This document shows positions 11,059 to 23,517 of a stretch of DNA of 64,000 nt, piece after piece; the first letter of the stretch is position 1; each line of letters starts with the position of its first letter. The DNA comes from Austropuccinia psidii. Lineage: Eukaryota; Basidiomycota; Pucciniomycetes; Pucciniales; Sphaerophragmiaceae. The notes beneath the pieces were generated by a model. The model was not told where the DNA came from. It saw nothing but the letters and a program-made list of their open reading frames with translations, and did no database searches. The stretch is from NCBI GenBank assembly GCA_023105745.1, contig JALGQZ010000002.1, positions 45,746,997 to 45,810,996 of the forward strand. The letters run 5' to 3'. The position numbers and the translations under genes were made by a program.

Positions 11059-12984
11059 TGTGGGAACTCCTTTTGTTGTGGGATAAATAATAGGCAGTAC
11101 CTTGAGGGGGAAATTATTGGTGAGTCTATTTTGAATTTCAGAATGAGCCAATAACCATGGGTGCTAAGGTGTAATAGCTGCCCCTCTAAATATACTGAAA
11201 AAGATACCCTTTCTATGAGATCACAAATCAATTATTTAGTTTTGTGGCTTTTCAATTAGGGAATTTTCTTCAGCAGTCTCTAGCAGTCTGTCAATAAAAG
11301 ATCACTATGATAATAATGGTAATAGTTAATATTTTTTTTAATAATTTAGGTTTGCTTAGCTTCTTGTTATTTATTATAATTCTTTTTAATTAATTCTTCT
11401 AGTATTCCTTCTTTCAATACCTGAGATATTTAAAGAATATTGTTTAAGATCACTATTAATATTAAGAATAATCTTGATAGCTAGCTAATACTTTTAAAGC
11501 TGATTTAATAATACTATCAATATAGCTATAATAATTTAAGTTTAAGATAACTCTTTAAGGGTGGTTTTGTTTGATATAAGGGGAAGATATAAATGATATA
11601 ATAGTAATATGATACTATTAGGATCAAAATAGATATAATCCAATATACCTAAAAGGCTTATGATATAAGGTATAAGGGCAAGATGATATTCCTTCTATAA
11701 ATAAGGGTTATTGATAAATTAGATAAGATCACTAATAATAATATCTTCAAACACTACTTCAACACTACTACTATAATGGTAAGACTATTAAATAATATTA
11801 AACTCTTTCATTAATGAATCATAAATAACACTATAAGATACTGAGCCTTGCTACGGATCTTTTTCAATATAAATACTAGACTATCCTACTAGAGAAGGGA
11901 TGGATTGATCCTCAAGATTATTGTCTGAATCAGAAGCATGGGGGAAAAACAGGGAGAGAGGCCCTTTATTTATACCTTTTGGGCCCTCCATAGAGCCTTC
12001 CAAAAACAAGGGACTTGAAAAAAATTCCACCTTGAGACATTTTTGCTGGTGGGTATATTAAAAATGGTGTCATTTGATAATGATATTGCACCATATGTTT
12101 GGTTTATTGCACCATTCTGAACCTTATTATTGTCAGTGCACAGCCTTGAGACATTTTTGCTAGTGGTTAAATTTGGAATGGTGTCATTTGATACAGATAT
12201 TGCACCATATGTTTGGTTGATTGCACCATTTTAAAAAACTGTATTCTTATCTCTACTAACCTTATTTTTCTTCTTCACAGCCTTGAGACATTTTTGCTGG
12301 TGGTTAAATTTGGAATGGTGTCATTTGATACAGATATTGCAACATATGTTTGGTTGATTGCACCATTTTTTTAAAACTGTATTCTTATCTCTACTAACAT
12401 TATTTTTCTTCTTCACAGCCTTGATCTTTATTTAGTTTAGTATTTCTCTATGTAAAATTTAATTTGTAAATAATACCTGTAATGTTTGGTTATGGGAGTC
12501 TAAGTGGGGATTGAGTAATGTAACACTATGTTAACTTATATGTAAGTGTTTTTTTTATGTCAAGACATGTAACACATGATGTTGTAAGAGTAATGGTATC
12601 ACTTATGTAATATTACACATGTTTATTCATATTGAATATTTAGACAAGCTGCATTATCTTTAAGCATATTCTTGTACCTAGTATAGAGTGTATAGTATCA
12701 TTTCTCTTCTTTAATCCATGATATCTAGAAAATTATTGACATTATGGGGTTGAGGCAATATGTGACTATAGGTGAAATTGGATTTAGATTCCAGTGGAAT
12801 GCTTATTTTTGTTATTTGAATATAATTCTCTTCCTTTTTCTTGCAATTTTTTTACTTTTATCTTTCACTTTTTATCTTTACTTTCTTTTTTTATATATAT
12901 ATATTATTATTATTATTATTGATTAAAGTTTCAGCTTTGAAATTGTGGATTTGAACCTTGAAAGAACTGGTATGGAATACCACA
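11059..12984 (-). repeat. Element A 3' LTR
   Basis: 1926 bp. It matches 30116-32173 along its length, from GTGGGAACTCC at one end to GGTATGGAATACCACA at the other. Three copies of an internal subrepeat start at 12031, 12144 and 12282. The terminal palindromic TGTGG/CCACA is intact. Confidence 0.92.
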
Positions 12985-13000
12985 TCCCCCTCTCCATTTA
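12985..13000 (-). promoter_or_regulatory. Element A 3' polypurine tract
   Basis: On the sense (minus) strand TAAATGGAGAGGGGGA directly abuts the 3' LTR TGTGG. It is the expected primer for plus-strand DNA synthesis. The core TAAATGGAGAGGGG recurs at 17269-17282 and 22705-22718 in the same orientation. Confidence 0.85.
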
Positions 13001-13122
13001 ATTCTGTGCCCAGCATTCAAGGTGATAATCCACTTACTTTTTTTTCAAAAAACCATCAAACATTTCCCCCCTTTTTTTGAATAAAAGGATTTTTATTCAT
13101 CAAAGTCGGCTTCATCTTCAAA

Positions 13123-16100
13123 TTAGGATTCATCTTCAACTTCCTCTTCTCCTTCTTCCTCTTCTTCCTCTGAGTCCAACTCTTTTCCTCTTGGATAGAA
13201 CTTCTTTATTTGACTTTCTGCAAACCTTCTTGCTAGCTTTGTACTATCTAATTCTCCCAGCTCATATGGACCATTCTTTATTTGTCTCACAACTCTATAG
13301 GGTCCATCCCATCTATTCTTGAACAATAATCCCCATTGCGACTCTAATGCTTTATTGTATACAAAAACAATTTCACCTGGATGAACTGGCTTTCTTATTT
13401 GATGTGCTAATTTCCTGTCCCAATATTTTACTGAATCCCCCTGGCCTTTTTTAATTTCTCTTTTGACCTTTTTCTTATTTATTCTTTTCCTGATAGCTGT
13501 TCAGCTCTTGCTTCCAATAAATCTTCTGTTGATTGGACTTTGTGCCATTCAATTGATAAGTATGTTTTTGCTTCAATGTCTATTGGTAGTACTGCCTTTT
13601 GACCAAATTGAAGCTCAAATGGGGAGTAACCTTTTGTTCTTTTGGTTGATATTCTGTCAGCCAATGTAACCAAAGGTAAGTATTCTTTCCATTTTGAACC
13701 ATTTTCACCACACATCTTCACCAATGCATCCTTTGATTGTTTATGCCCCCTTTCTACCATTCCTTGTGACTCAGGGTAGTAGGGTGTTGTTACCCTTATC
13801 TTTGAACCTGCTTTTTTTACTGCATCTTGTAATTCCTTTCCAAACTCAGGCCCTCCATCTACTGTGACCTCTTTTTGGGCTCCATACCTGCAAATCCATT
13901 CAGAAGTGAACCATTCTGCTACTGACTTTTCTGTAAGCTTTACTAAATCAATTGTCTCTGGACATCCTGAGAAATCATCCCTGGCCACTACCAAATACTT
14001 CCATCTTCCTGCTTTTACATGTACTGCATCTATACTGACTCTTTCAAATAATTTTGAGGTGAATGAGATTCTTCCTTCTGCTTTTTGGTGATAATGACTT
14101 CTCTTTTGACAAGCTTTACAAGATTTGACCCATCTTTTGACTATTTTCTTCATTCCTTCCCACCAGAATCTTTCTTTAACTCTTCTGTATGTTTCATTTT
14201 CTCCTCTGTGTCCCATTTCTTCATGTAATTATTTTAATATTGTTCTTTGAGAACTCTGACTTGACACAAATACTTGTGGATTTGGTCTATTTCTTCTTTT
14301 GAGTTGGCCTTCCTCCAGAAAGATATTTGATGACTTCCTTTTAATTTTTTTGAGGTCATCTTCTTTACTACCAAAGGGCGTTTTCAATGTATTTAAGTAT
14401 TCCACCATTCTTTTCCAAAATCTGTCTTGCTTTGATGGTAGCTTTATTCCTGCCAGTTTTATTATATTATTATGTTTTACTCCAAACCCTGGGTGTGGTT
14501 TTATCCATTCTTCTTCTTCATCAAAATCAGATTTTTCTTTTTCTTCATCTTCTGACTGAGGTCTTCTTGACAGCCCATCTGGCATTGTGAAGGTCTTCCC
14601 TGGCTTATGAGCTAAGTCAAAAGAGAACAGTTTAATAAATGCAACCCATCTGGTCATTGGGGAATCTGGCAAACAGGGTGAGTTTATCATTTCAATTAAG
14701 GCTTTTGCATCTACTTGTAGCTCAAAATGTTGTCCCCAAAGTACTTTTTGGAGTTTCTTGAACATTTTGGCCACTCCACATAGCTCCAGCTTTGGCTGTG
14801 AGTATTTTGATTCCAATCTTGAGAATGTGATTGGTTCATAAAGAACTGGTCTGTCCTTTCCTTCTTTGTCTTCCTGAATAAGTACTGCTCCTGCAGCTAT
14901 ATAGCTTGAGTCTACTGCTAATTTAATCTTCCCTGCTCCCTTTCCATAAGCCAATTTTTTAAATGTTATTTCCTCCCCTACAATGTTTCTTAACTTTTTC
15001 AAATGCTTCATCACATTTAGTATCCCATTCCCATTCTTCATCATCTCTTGTTAATCTTCTTAGTGGTGATGCAATCTGAGAGAAATTTTGAATGAACATT
15101 CTAACATATGCACAAAGTCCCAAAAAGCCTCTTACTTCCTTTTTATTGAGGGGCTTTGTCCAACTTTGTATTTTATTAATCTTCTGCTTTGAAATTTTTC
15201 TTCCATTCAAAGAAATTACATGCCCTACTATGTCCAATGCTGGCACACAACATGCAAATTTGATATCTGATATGGTAAGTCCTGCCTCTTCAATTCTGAA
15301 TAATATTCTCTCTAATGTAGCTGCATATTCCCACATTAATCTTCTTATCAAATTATTTTCTTGTAAAGCCTCATTATTATATGTTGAGCTTAGACCTTTT
15401 ATCCCTCCATCATCAATAAAAATTCCTACATTCTCTGGTATTTCTTCTTGAAGTATCCAAGTCATTTGGGCTTGAGAAACTGCAACAGAATTGGTTGCTC
15501 CTTGTGGTAATCTTGTGAGTTGCAGCCTTCCAAGTGGTGTTTCAAATGTAGTTAAGGGTCTTGTAGAAATGGCTAATTCTCTTTCATCATACCCTCCCAT
15601 TGTGTCACCAAGTCCATAAGAAGCGCTCCGTGAAAAGGCATCTACAAAGTCTTCAATATGTGGTGGTAATCCTGCATCTTTAATTTTTACCTTATTAAGA
15701 TCCTGTGAATCATGGACAATTCTAAGTTTTCCATTTGAATTTGCAACACAGAATACTGGACTTGTATCGCTAGAGGTAGACTGCTCATACAAGCCCGTTC
15801 TAATCCTTTCCCTTACCAATTCAATAAACTGTGGTATTATGGGCTTTGGTATTGGTATTGGCTTTTTTTGCCAAGGTGTATGTGGTATTACTGGTATTTT
15901 GTAGGGGTTTCCATATGAATGTTTCAGTAAACCCCTTTCCTTTGCACTGAATGCAATTGCTTTTTCTCTTAAAACTATGACACTCATCAGAAGACTCCTT
16001 TCTTCTTCTGAAAGCCCCCCAGGTGGTCCAAAATTTATCAATTCAAATATTTCTTGTTTTATTTTTGATATGACCATAAATTTAGGTGGTTTTGGTGATA

Positions 16101-16236
16101 GTGGTGTATTATAAGGGTCTCTTTAGAATGGTGGCCTTCCCAAAGGAGGATTTATGTCTTGTAGCATAGGCTCATTAACTGGTTTGACCTTCTTAAGTAC
16201 TGATTTGTATTTTTCTGCACTACTTTGGTAATCCAT
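13123..16236 (-). pseudogene. Element A pol: reverse transcriptase, RNase H, integrase
   Basis: The frame opens at ATG 16236. Reverse transcriptase includes RIVHDSQDLNKV, RLPQGATNS and the catalytic FIDD (YxDD box variant). RNase H shows LAVDSS, an acidic LEL, LQVDAKAL and the HKPGKTFTMPDGLSRRP tail. Integrase has an H-x4-H / CKAC zinc finger, then IDAVHV, TVDGGPEF and PYYPESQGMVERG, giving D, D and E. After the core comes a GPY/F module (WDGPYRVVRQI) and an acidic C-terminus. Damage: a stop after GRPPF near 16120, a frameshift near 15000 between RT and RNase H, a TAA at 14229 before the zinc finger, and a break near 13480. The catalytic residues themselves survive. No chromodomain was seen. 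The frame begins with its own ATG, about 10 kb from gag. Confidence 0.88.
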
Positions 16237-17268
16237 TTTGTAAAATCACTGAGATGATTCTGTTTTTCTCTTTGATATTTCTATTTTTTTTATATATTTT
16301 TTCTTTCTAAAACTGGTTAAGTTGAAATCAATATAGTATCAATTCTTCTATTTTATTTATTTCTTCTCCTTATTTTAATAATTTATTAAATTAAATAAAT
16401 CTTCACTTCTTTTATCTTTTTCTGTCCATACATTTGAGGTTACAGTTTATGGTCATACAGGACCCTACAACTCAGGTGTGCAGACCCTGTATATTAGGTA
16501 TACAAAATCCTGCCTTTTTATGTCATACAAGGACAATAAGACCCCTTGTCCATTTCTTCACAAGGGAGAAGTTTCATGTCATTCTGAGGACCTCCTGGTC
16601 TTCAATTTGACTTGATCCAAGGGCAGCTTATTTTTATTTTTTTTATCTTTAATTTTTTTTTAAGCTGAAAGATTCCTTATACTAATATCAACTTGAGCTA
16701 CCTTGAGGCTTAATAATTCAAAAAATGTTTGGGTTGATAGATATTTCTTTCTTCTTTTCAGTCATTACCAATCCCCTTGCATATTTCAATTCTACATTTA
16801 TGTCCTCCTTTCTTCAATATTTATTTTTTGGCCAATTTATCACATATATTTGAGGATTTTATTTGAACCATTTCAAATCTGACCTCTTCTTCCTTCACAT
16901 TATTTCTTTAATACCACTACTCCCTTCATGGACTAAAATAAAGAAATATATTATCAGCCCTCAGGTGTGCCACCCCTGTAGTTTTAAGTCGTACAAGGAC
17001 TTAACATTCCACTACTCCCTTGATGGATTCATTAAATTGCCAATTTTATATATTGAAAGAAATTCTCATAATTTTAGAGTTGAATATGCCTTCAGGATGT
17101 TTTTATGATGAGCTTAAAGGAAAGCCAGTCTATATTTATCATCTTCCATTCATTATTATGAAAATTACTCATATCATGATTGAGCTTTCAAGATACTATT
17201 AAGATATAGTTTTTATTCTTCTTTCTTCTTTCTATCTGTAATATTAATCTTCAGGTGTGGGATAAGAA

Positions 17269-17284
17269 CCCCTCTCCATTTAAA
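17269..17284 (-). promoter_or_regulatory. Internal polypurine-tract copy 1
   Basis: The sense strand reads TTTAAATGGAGAGGGG, identical over 14 nt to the 3' polypurine tract of element A and in the same orientation. It lies in non-coding DNA about 1 kb upstream of pol. A central initiation site for plus-strand synthesis is the natural hypothesis. Confidence 0.5.
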
Positions 17285-18939
17285 TTTCTGAAGCTGGTTT
17301 CTCTAGTTTTTTTTGTTTTTTATTCTTGTAATAGTTTGTTTCAAAATTTTAATTCTTTAGCTCTATTATTATTATTATTAAAATCATTATTATTATTATT
17401 ATCATTATTATCATTATTATCATTATTATCATTATTGTGAGTCTTATTCATAGTAAGAAGAGGGTTCAATTTTTATGGTGTCCTGACACTATATAATGGC
17501 AGTATACAAGGCTATAGCTCTCATCAACTCAGAGATATTTCCCCTCATCAGACCAGGTCTTACCTTGGCTGCTCAGTGTATATGTATTTTCTAAGTACAT
17601 ACAGACCAGTTGTCCAAGTGCCACCTAGAGCAGGAAGACCATTAAAGCCTCTCTTTTCTGAATGAGATTTTCTTAATAATAATATTCAAAAATCATATTT
17701 CTAATCTTTAAGTGATTGATACTTCTTATGTTTCTTTCTTTTTTTGAGTATATATATATATTTATATCTATTTATATATATATATTTGACTTTTCCATAT
17801 ATAATCTTTTAAAGTATTGAGATTTTGATAATTCCAGCTTAAGGTCATAGTGGATTTATTTATTTAAAGATGATAAGTGATAAAGTTTCATTTTATAGTC
17901 TTTGTGTACTTTGAATATTTATTGAGTGAGAAATAATAATAAAAGAAATTCCAGTTTACAGTATTGGTGGATTTATAATATTTATATTAATATCATTTTA
18001 TAATAAATAGAAGGAAATTTCAATTTTATTTTCCAGTTTAGGGTCATAGAGGACCAATAATTGACTTGAAGGTTCCACTTTGAATCTAAAAGCTATTTGA
18101 TAAGCAATATAGCAATAATAAATGGATCATTTAATTAATTTTAAGATATCATTATTCTATTTATAATGATATAGTCATAAATATATTTCAATAATAATAA
18201 ATTAAATTAAAAAAGCAAATTTCCATTTTTAGGTCATAGAGGACCAATAATTTTATATAAAAACTGGTTTATTATGTGGTTAATTGATCTATTTATTTTT
18301 ATCTAATGGCAAAGGGTAATGAGCTATATAAATGATACTTTTGTATAACACCTATACTTATCTTTATTTATTTTTTTATTTTTTCTTTTCACAGAAACTA
18401 ACATAATTTATATATTTCAAAACTCAAACTCAAAGGGATAAATTTTTAGTTTTTCCTTATTCTCATTTAGTGAAAATAGATACTTTGATAAAAAAAACTT
18501 CTTATAAAATGTAACTCAAAATAAGTAAAATACAAAAATTGATCATCATTTTTAATCAAATTTTAAGTTTAAAAAATATTATTTTGTATAGCAAATACCT
18601 TTTTAAACTAAATCTAAAAGCTGTTATTGCTAATTAAGCTTCAAGAAAACTGCTAAAAGTACTTCTAATCTTATGTTTAATTAGTAACATCATTATTTGT
18701 GATGATTTTATTGCTGATAGTTTTGACTTGGTTTTTTTCTTTAATTGATTCAGAGAATTGAATTGTGAGTATGATAGGTAGCTTTTAAATTTGAATTGAC
18801 TTAATTTAAATAATCTATTCTTTCTATTTAATTGAAAATTAAGTTTAACTTATTACAGTATTTTCAATAAGAAATAAATTTTTCTATTGAATAAAATTCT
18901 TATATTGATTTCTAAATTTCTGTTTAGAATGTATTTAAG

Positions 18940-20100
18940 GTTCTGGTATGTAATTGAAAGTGTTATTTTGACTAGTAAGGCTGAAGCGAAGCTCTAAATC
19001 ATATCTCAATGATATATTAGCATAGTTATATCATCTTTTTTTAATTGCTATAAAGTTTATAGCTCAATTTCAAGTTTCCTATTGAGTAGGGTTCAGGGTG
19101 TAAAACAGATTGTGGCTTGAAGTTTAATCCAACTATAACAAATTCAATAAGTTGAAATTCTGTTGAAATTTATTTAATTATCAACTAAAGTCTAATTTAT
19201 ATTTAATTTATAATTTAACTGATTGAACTTGTGTAATTAAACTTCTATATATATACCTATATTCAATCAAAAATTAATGAGTTATTTTAATTTTTTTAAT
19301 AGATAAAAAGTTCCTATATGTATATGAAAGTTATTTTTTAATATTAGGCTGTAAGCGAAGTGTTTAATGAATTACTAATGATATTTTGAAGATTTGCTAT
19401 CATTTATTTGGATTTCTTTTAATTCAGTAATTAAATCTTAATATTTTGTATTGATAAGGGTTCAGGGTGTAGAATTAATTGTGGCTTGAAGTTTAATTTA
19501 ATTCCAATTCATTGAATAAACTAAATAGGTATTTGGTTTTAACTTATATTTAGATTCAATTTGATTATTTATTCATTTTTGAATAACTCTGTATTATACT
19601 GTTAGCTTTTATCAAAAATCAATGCTTGGTGATGTTATTTTGATAGTTCTGGGGCTTCAATATGTAATCTAAAGTTATCTTTTGAATATTATAGCTGAAG
19701 CAAAATTTTTAATACCATCTGATTCATAAATTGAAATATTTCCTTTGTTTGTCTTGATTACTTTGGAGTTATTAGTTTAATTTTGATATATTCAAATTTA
19801 ACTGTTTCTATTGATTTAAAGTTTTAATTAAAATAAGAGGTAGTTAATTTTTAATTTCTAACTATTAATATATTATTTATGAGCTTATTTTAATATGAAA
19901 ATAATAATGAATTTATCTAATATAAAGTTTTCTTAATTGATTAGTAATGATGATGAAATAGTGTCATTTTCATCATTTTTTTTGTCTTTCTGGGTAGTTT
20001 TTTAGTAAGTAATAGTTAAAAATTGACTGAGAGGGATGAAGCGAACTGCTTAAACACCTCTTAATGATGTGATATACTACTCTATTACTAGGATTTATTA
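18940..20100. repeat. ~350-bp diverged tandem repeat, four copies
   Basis: The core GGCTGAAGCGAAG and its variants recur at 18977, 19344, 19690 and 20031 (spacings 367, 346 and 341 bp). Each is preceded by a TATGTAATxxAAAGTTAT-like stretch and followed by TAATGATAT-like sequence. A further block, GGGTTCAGGGTGTA then ATTGTGGCTTGAAGTTTAAT, is shared by copies 1 and 2 (about 19089 and 19458). Conservation is confined to these islands within a diverged AT-rich background. Confidence 0.65.
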
Positions 20101-21324
20101 GCTCTGTAGTCAGTAGATGGTTTTCTTCTAATACTATGTAATGAATTTTGAGATAATATTGATAAAAATGATTTAATTTTGAATCATGTGATTTGAATCC
20201 AAATCATCTTATCAAAGAGAATAATGTGATTAATATCAAAAGTAAAAATAAATTCATTCAATTTGTCACATTATGTGTTTGAATTACTGCTGTGCAGATG
20301 TAAGCTGTGTAAACTCTAAATATGATGTTATACAAAAAGCTGTGCAAAAAAATGAATTGTTGTTTAATTGAAACAATCAAGTGATCAAAAACTTTGAAAT
20401 AGAATTATGCTAATAAATATACTTCAATTAAAAAAATCATGTGATGAATGAAAAAACTAACAAGATGTCATTTGGTTGGATATATTATGTGTTTGGCTAG
20501 AAGCTGTGTAAACTTTAGCTATGATAGATTTTTTTTGACAATGAGGTATTTTAATTAATGAGATAATGGAAATAATCATATGATCAACTCAACACATAAT
20601 TGTGTTATTAATTTAAAACCTTTTAATTTGTGTGTAAAGGTGCTGGTTAAATGATGTTATGCTTTTGTTATATTTTACTATAAAAGAAGCAGGTGTTTTC
20701 ATCATTCTGGAACAGTTTCTCTTCATCTGATGTATTCATTTTGAGCTTTTCTGTATTATTACATTTTTGTTTGAAGAATTCATAATGCCTGATTTTCCTC
20801 TATTTATATATATATGCCTTATTTAACTACTTTTTGCTAATTTATATAAATATATAATTGCTACATATCCAAAATTCAATTTATGCAAAGATAAATTTAT
20901 ATAATTTCAACCTGGCCAGTTGGATTTATATATTTCTATTTATGTGTATTTCATATATGTATTAAAGTCATGATTCATTTCAATATCTAAATTTTAGCTC
21001 AAAAATATATTATTCATTATCATATCATTAAGGGCTATATCCTTATTATTATTCATTTTCATTATATAATTATGATATTCTACGGTGATATGGATTTTTG
21101 GGATGATATGTTATCCTTTTAGAATACTATAGTATTATAGTATTATTTGTATTTAAATATTATTTTATTTCTAATATTATAATATTATGATACTTATATT
21201 GTTATAATGTTATCTTATTCATTATAATCTCATATTTATGTTAAATATTACTTCTTCTTTACTCCTGAATTGGTTTATTTTATTTGTCTCTTTATTTTCT
21301 TATTTCTTTTAATTTCTTTTCAAA

Positions 21325-21452
21325 ACAAGGGGAGGTGGCCAGTTTTTTTTATTAATTTTTTTTTTCAAAAAAAAAATTAAAAAATAAAAAAAATTGAAAA
21401 TTGAAAGAAAGAGAAAAATTAAATTAAAAGATCTGGTGACCCCTCCTTGTGA
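21325..21452. repeat. Long imperfect hairpin
   Basis: CAAGGGGAGGTGGCCAG followed by a T-rich run faces an A-rich run followed by CTGGTGACCCCTCCTTG. The arms are imperfectly complementary over tens of bases with the AT run as the inner stem. It is transcribed within element A; a structured RNA role is speculative. Confidence 0.5.
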
Positions 21453-22483
21453 AATTGATTCTTTGTATGTGCTATGTGTGTATGCATGCTGTGTGTATGT
21501 GTATTGAGTAGTTCAGCTCAATAATTTCCATTTTGGCTTTCTGATTGATTCAGTTATAGAATTTTAAGATAAGTTTCTTTATAATTTCTATTGAGGATTG
21601 ATGCTACACATAACTGAAAAGGTCTTTTTGCTTCCTTCTAAAATTTCTAGTCTTCTTCTAGTGAAAAAATCTTGAAGTATTTGTTATTCAGCATTTCCTC
21701 TTGTATTAGTAAGTTCATAAAACTTATTTTTTTTAATTATTTTCAATTTCAACATAATACTGATTAAATCTTCCCTGTTTTCTGATTATTTTGCTGAATT
21801 ATATTTTGAAATGATTATTTGAAATTATAACTTGTTTTTTTTAAAAAAGCAACAATCTTCTTTGGAAGAAGTGCAATGATGAGGAATTTTTTGCCTGATG
21901 AAAGGTAATTATTCATGAAATTGAGAATTCAAGAAACCCTAATTAAATTGATTTTAATTGATTAAAATTTATAAACTGATACTTCTTTATTAAAGTCCCA
22001 CTTTCCCCAAAACTTATAGCCACTTGTGCTTTGGGTGGTACAATAAATAGTTAACCACCCCTATTTTTTAAATATGAAAAACTACTGATACTATTACAGA
22101 ATAACACACTAAAGAATTCTATCTAGATGAATTCAATAACCAGCTCCCCTTTTTCTTATATTACTGTATCTTTTTTTTAATACTAATTGAAATATCTTTA
22201 CCACAACTATCACTTCTGAACTCCATATCAATTATTAATTTTTATTGTTTTATTAGTTATATATAGTTTTTTTATTGATTTATTTATTATGAATAGATTT
22301 TTTTTATGTTTCTTCTTTTTTTTGAAACTATTACAGAAAAGTCAAAAAATTAAATTTGCAGTTTAAGGCCATGCTGGGCCATCATGTATCATTGGTACTT
22401 GCATGTGTTAATATAATCTTTTTTTTGATGAACTGACTTAAAATAGAGTAAGAGAAACAGTAACCAAATAGTTGAATTTCACT

Positions 22484-23170
22484 TTAAGGCCATGCTGGGA
22501 TTTTAATTTTCTGAAGAATAATTTTCTTAAAATAATCTTGATCCTTCTTCATTTTCATTTCAATCTTGCTGCTGACAATTTCTTTCCATAACTTATTCCA
22601 TTCTTCTTTCTTAAAACAACACTTGTGATTATTCAGTCTAATTATTAACTGTAAGACTTTATCCTCTAAATCAAAATCCAATCCCTTTTGAATAATATAG
22701 AAATCCCCTCTCCATTTAATACTTCTACCCTCAATTTGATATTCTTCAAGACAAAACCATCTCTGAGCTTGTATTGTTCCCCAGTAAAGACTACTCCTTA
22801 TATCTGAATCCATATAGAAAATATCATTCCAAAAGTCATTATCGAGATTTCCTTTAATTCCATCATAATTAAGTATATCCATAAACTCTAGTTTTGAAAG
22901 GTTTGATCCAGGAAGCTGGCTTAAATAGGCTTCTGCAGGGGTTTCTTGAGTAATATCTTCATTTTCAAATAAATCTTCAAATTCAATAACGGGGATACTT
23001 TGAATAATTGGTATCTTTAAGTATTCAATAATTGGTAAGCCCCATCTTTGGTATTCATTGTCAAGTCTTTGAAAATGATGATTAATCCAAACGTCTTGGC
23101 TTTCTTCATTTGTTTCTGAGTGTGTCCAATAGATCCAGATGGCTTTGTCTGCTTCATCAGTTTCAGACAT
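22484..23170 (-). CDS. Element A X2: intact ORF of unknown function
   Basis: A complete ATG-to-stop frame of 228 codons, the only undamaged long ORF I see in element A. It starts MSETDEADKAIW, is acidic and tryptophan-rich in its first half, and has a lysine-rich C-terminus. Its central block LPGSNLSKLEFMDILN, then GIKGNL, then a D/N-rich W-x3-F stretch, is homologous to the X1 region of the Gag-PR frame at 26038-25655. No known catalytic motif or zinc finger is visible. A polypurine-tract copy lies inside it (22705-22720, coding SIKWRGD). Upstream lies a 27-bp direct repeat. The lineage may need an extra accessory protein, or this may be a duplicated piece of the Gag polyprotein. Confidence 0.7.
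   Translation of the reverse strand: MSETDEADKAIWIYWTHSETNEESQDVWINHHFQRLDNEYQRWGLPIIEYLKIPIIQSIPVIEFEDLFENEDITQETPAEAYLSQLPGSNLSKLEFMDILNYDGIKGNLDNDFWNDIFYMDSDIRSSLYWGTIQAQRWFCLEEYQIEGRSIKWRGDFYIIQKGLDFDLEDKVLQLIIRLNNHKCCFKKEEWNKLWKEIVSSKIEMKMKKDQDYFKKIILQKIKIPAWP
22705..22720 (-). promoter_or_regulatory. Internal polypurine-tract copy 2 (inside X2)
   Basis: The sense strand reads ATTAAATGGAGAGGGG, the same 14-nt core as the 3' polypurine tract and the copy at 17269. It is embedded in the X2 coding frame. Confidence 0.5.
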
Positions 23171-23300
23171 GATTATTAAAAAGATAAAAAAAGTTGCTAA
23201 TGGTTTCTTGATGTTAAAAAATATATGAATAATTATAATAGCTTCTTGGTGAAGGTGGTTGAAATAAATAATCTAAGTAAAATATTTCTTAAAGAATTAA

Positions 23301-23408
23301 TCCTCTTTGATAAGGCAGGAAGTCACTTCCAAAAACTTGAATCAATTGGAATCTTAAGTATTAAGGTGAGAATTTTTTGGGTCCTCTTTGATAAGGCAGG
23401 AAGTCACT
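23301..23408 (-). repeat. 27-bp perfect direct repeat upstream of X2
   Basis: TCCTCTTTGATAAGGCAGG followed by AAGTCACT occurs at 23301-23327 and again at 23382-23408, 81 bp apart and identical. On the sense strand both lie about 130-240 bp upstream of the X2 start codon, so they could be leader or promoter elements for X2. Confidence 0.7.
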
Positions 23409-23517
23409 GCCAAAAATACTGGACTTGATTATTTGAATTGAATCTTACTTATTTTCTTCTCTTCTTTGTTTTTGAACTATGTAAGCTGGAGGTTTTCAGA
23501 ATTGGCTTCAGCTGTAC

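Larger units (their letters stand above)
16237..22483 (-). other. Element A long non-coding interior
   Basis: About 6.2 kb of very AT-rich DNA with no convincing ORF. It contains a degenerate cluster at 16440-17300 (TCAGGTGTG three times; CCACTACTCCCTT twice), an (ATT/CATTATTAT)n microsatellite near 17360-17436, small hairpins of the GGTCATAGAGGACC type, a ~350-bp tandem repeat (18940-20100), a second duplicated block near 20270-20540, and a long hairpin at 21325-21452. A TATA-like run (about 16290) and a CAG acceptor-like site (about 16250) lie just upstream of the pol ATG, so either an internal promoter or splicing from the LTR transcript could express pol. Confidence 0.6.

Noticed and set aside
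13077..15451. Leucine/phenylalanine-rich plus-strand frames
   Set aside because: They are antisense shadows of element A pol.
17360..17436. Possible CRISPR-like or regulatory array of CATTATTAT
   Set aside because: Plain trinucleotide/nonanucleotide microsatellite without spacers.
16863..17440. Small plus-strand frames in the element A interior
   Set aside because: AT-rich chance frames, antisense to the element, one made of a microsatellite.
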